Both the position numbers and the translations under genes were made by a program. This document shows, in pieces, positions 63,222-64,000 of a DNA stretch of 64,000 nt. Source of the stretch: a virus; IMG/VR virus record IMGVR_UViG_3300044908_000045, positions 1 through 64,000 of that record. One strand, written 5' to 3'. Below the pieces are notes generated by a model. The model was not told where the DNA came from. It did not search any database and saw nothing but the letters and a program-made list of their open reading frames with translations. Position 1 is the first letter of the stretch; every line of letters starts with the position of its first letter.

Positions 63222-64000
63222 CCCTTTCCCTCCAGTTTTCGCATTCTTGCGGTGAAGGCGTCGTGCCAGCGCTGATACGCCACGTCGTCTGAAATTGCTT
63301 GGATTACGCGCCCGTTCTTGCGCGCGAACGCGTTGCATCCCGCCAAGGTTTGCAGCTTCTCGTTAGCCTCGATCAGATCGGTGACGGTTGCGCTCCAATT
63401 CACTGCGCCCGCCAGATCAAGGCGCAGCGGGATTTCGGGAATCTCGACTTCACCAATATCTGGCGGCGTACCCGAACTCTTCGAAGGGTCTCCGATCGAA
63501 GTAGAGACGCCGTCGGAGTTCGCTAAAGGGTCGGGCAGCCCCTCTCGTCTGGCAGCCGGCGAGGACGACGAGGGTATGTCACCCTCGTCGTCCTGCGGCG
63601 CCTCACGCTCGGATGGGGGGTCGAGCGGAGCTGGGGGATCAGGGAGAATTGGGACGGGCATCGGTAGTGCGGGCGTGTCGTCGAGGAACGACGTGTCGGT
63701 CTTCACCGGCTCAGGCGGCATGTCCTCGACCAACTCGCGGATCGCCAACCCCATCAGGTCGTCGGCAAACCCATCGCTCGCGGGACGATGAAATGCACGC
63801 CACTTTAGCATCCTTTTGGGGTGTTGGGTCCACGGTTGGCGATGCGGGTCCATCCACAGCCGGGCGCGTTTGGCGTCGCCGACCGTGAACTCGCCAACAT
63901 AAGGCTCGTCTTGGTCTTTGCGTTTCATCGTGACGCGGACACCAAATCCATCACTGAACTTGCCGGTTTCGGTCGCCGCATCAGGTCGGGGGCCGATCTC
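63218..64000 (-). CDS. RecT-like recombinase, C-terminal part (cut by window edge)
   Basis: The frame is open to the right edge, so the true start is outside; an internal ATG at 63928 should not be taken as the start. FTVGDAKRARLW, then PWTQHPKRMLKWRAF and DDLMGLAIRELVEDM are the conserved C-terminal end of phage RecT-type annealing proteins. A Pro/Asp-rich linker (about 25-130 codons on) and a distinct C-terminal domain with NEKLQTLAGCNAFARKNG follow. It anneals single strands in phage recombination. Confidence 0.75.
   Translation of the reverse strand, partial: EIGPRPDAATETGKFSDGFGVRVTMKRKDQDEPYVGEFTVGDAKRARLWMDPHRQPWTQHPKRMLKWRAFHRPASDGFADDLMGLAIRELVEDMPPEPVKTDTSFLDDTPALPMPVPILPDPPAPLDPPSEREAPQDDEGDIPSSSSPAARREGLPDPLANSDGVSTSIGDPSKSSGTPPDIGEVEIPEIPLRLDLAGAVNWSATVTDLIEANEKLQTLAGCNAFARKNGRVIQAISDDVAYQRWHDAFTARMRKLEGKG

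Noticed and set aside
63928-63928. ATG at 63928 as the start of the RecT-like gene
   Set aside because: The frame is open upstream to the window edge and the upstream codons fit the family, so the real start lies outside.
1-64000. CRISPR array, insertion sequence or integrase/att site
   Set aside because: No regularly spaced repeats, transposase or integrase motifs were found on either strand.

Overview
The window is part of a large tailed-phage genome. There is no portal, capsid or terminase gene in it. There are two T7-type tail-tube/nozzle genes, very long internal virion proteins, tail-fibre and polysaccharide-active proteins, a lysis block, homing endonucleases, and genes packed with ATGA/GTGA/TGATG stop-start overlaps. 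The high G+C content, Sec signal peptides, 0.5-1 kb adhesin-like proteins and gene style suggest a Gram-negative, probably alphaproteobacterial, host with a podovirus-like virion. That host assignment is inference.

Positions 1-13 kb are an RNA island. I find about 29 tRNA genes covering all 20 amino acids, many tucked into the 3' ends of small genes. Between them lie structured non-coding stretches. Two of these look like miniaturised ribosomal RNA: an LSU-like RNA (about 2312-2690) keeps the L11/GTPase-centre hairpin, subunit-interface words of domain IV, the helix-73 region and a complete sarcin-ricin loop; an SSU-like RNA (about 578-802 and 877-1030, split by tRNA-Ala) keeps words of the 530 region, helix 31, the 1340-1390 region, helix 44 and helix 45. 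The same island encodes a Ro60/TROVE protein (9413-10816). Just upstream is a sigma70-type promoter and a Y-RNA-like transcript with an embedded tRNA module. A T4-PNK-type 3'-phosphatase, a truncated VWA gene at the left edge and two large conserved phage proteins of unknown role (6361, 11947) complete the set. At 12.7-12.95 kb two tRNAs appear circularly permuted, with the 3' half preceding the 5' half.

Positions 13-54 kb carry virion genes on the + strand: connector/adaptor-like proteins (15090, 21161, 21895), fibre-like and collagen-like proteins, two giant internal virion/ejection proteins (33138, with a GH104-like muramidase segment, and 37643), and a run of proteins with Sec signal peptides that includes a GH54-like arabinofuranosidase domain (46063) and a 1187-aa putative lyase/tailspike (47967). 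Homing endonucleases of the HNH, NUMOD4-HNH and GIY-YIG types are scattered through it.

Positions 54-60.6 kb hold small genes, a DUF1906 lysin, holin/spanin-like membrane proteins, a peptidoglycan-binding lipoprotein, and a sulfotransferase-like / glycosyltransferase / S53 peptidase trio. Positions 60.6-64 kb are on the minus strand: small accessory genes, a DUF968-type nuclease and the C-terminal part of a RecT-like recombinase running off the right edge. Stretches over 300 bases without a protein gene occur only inside the RNA island and are annotated individually.
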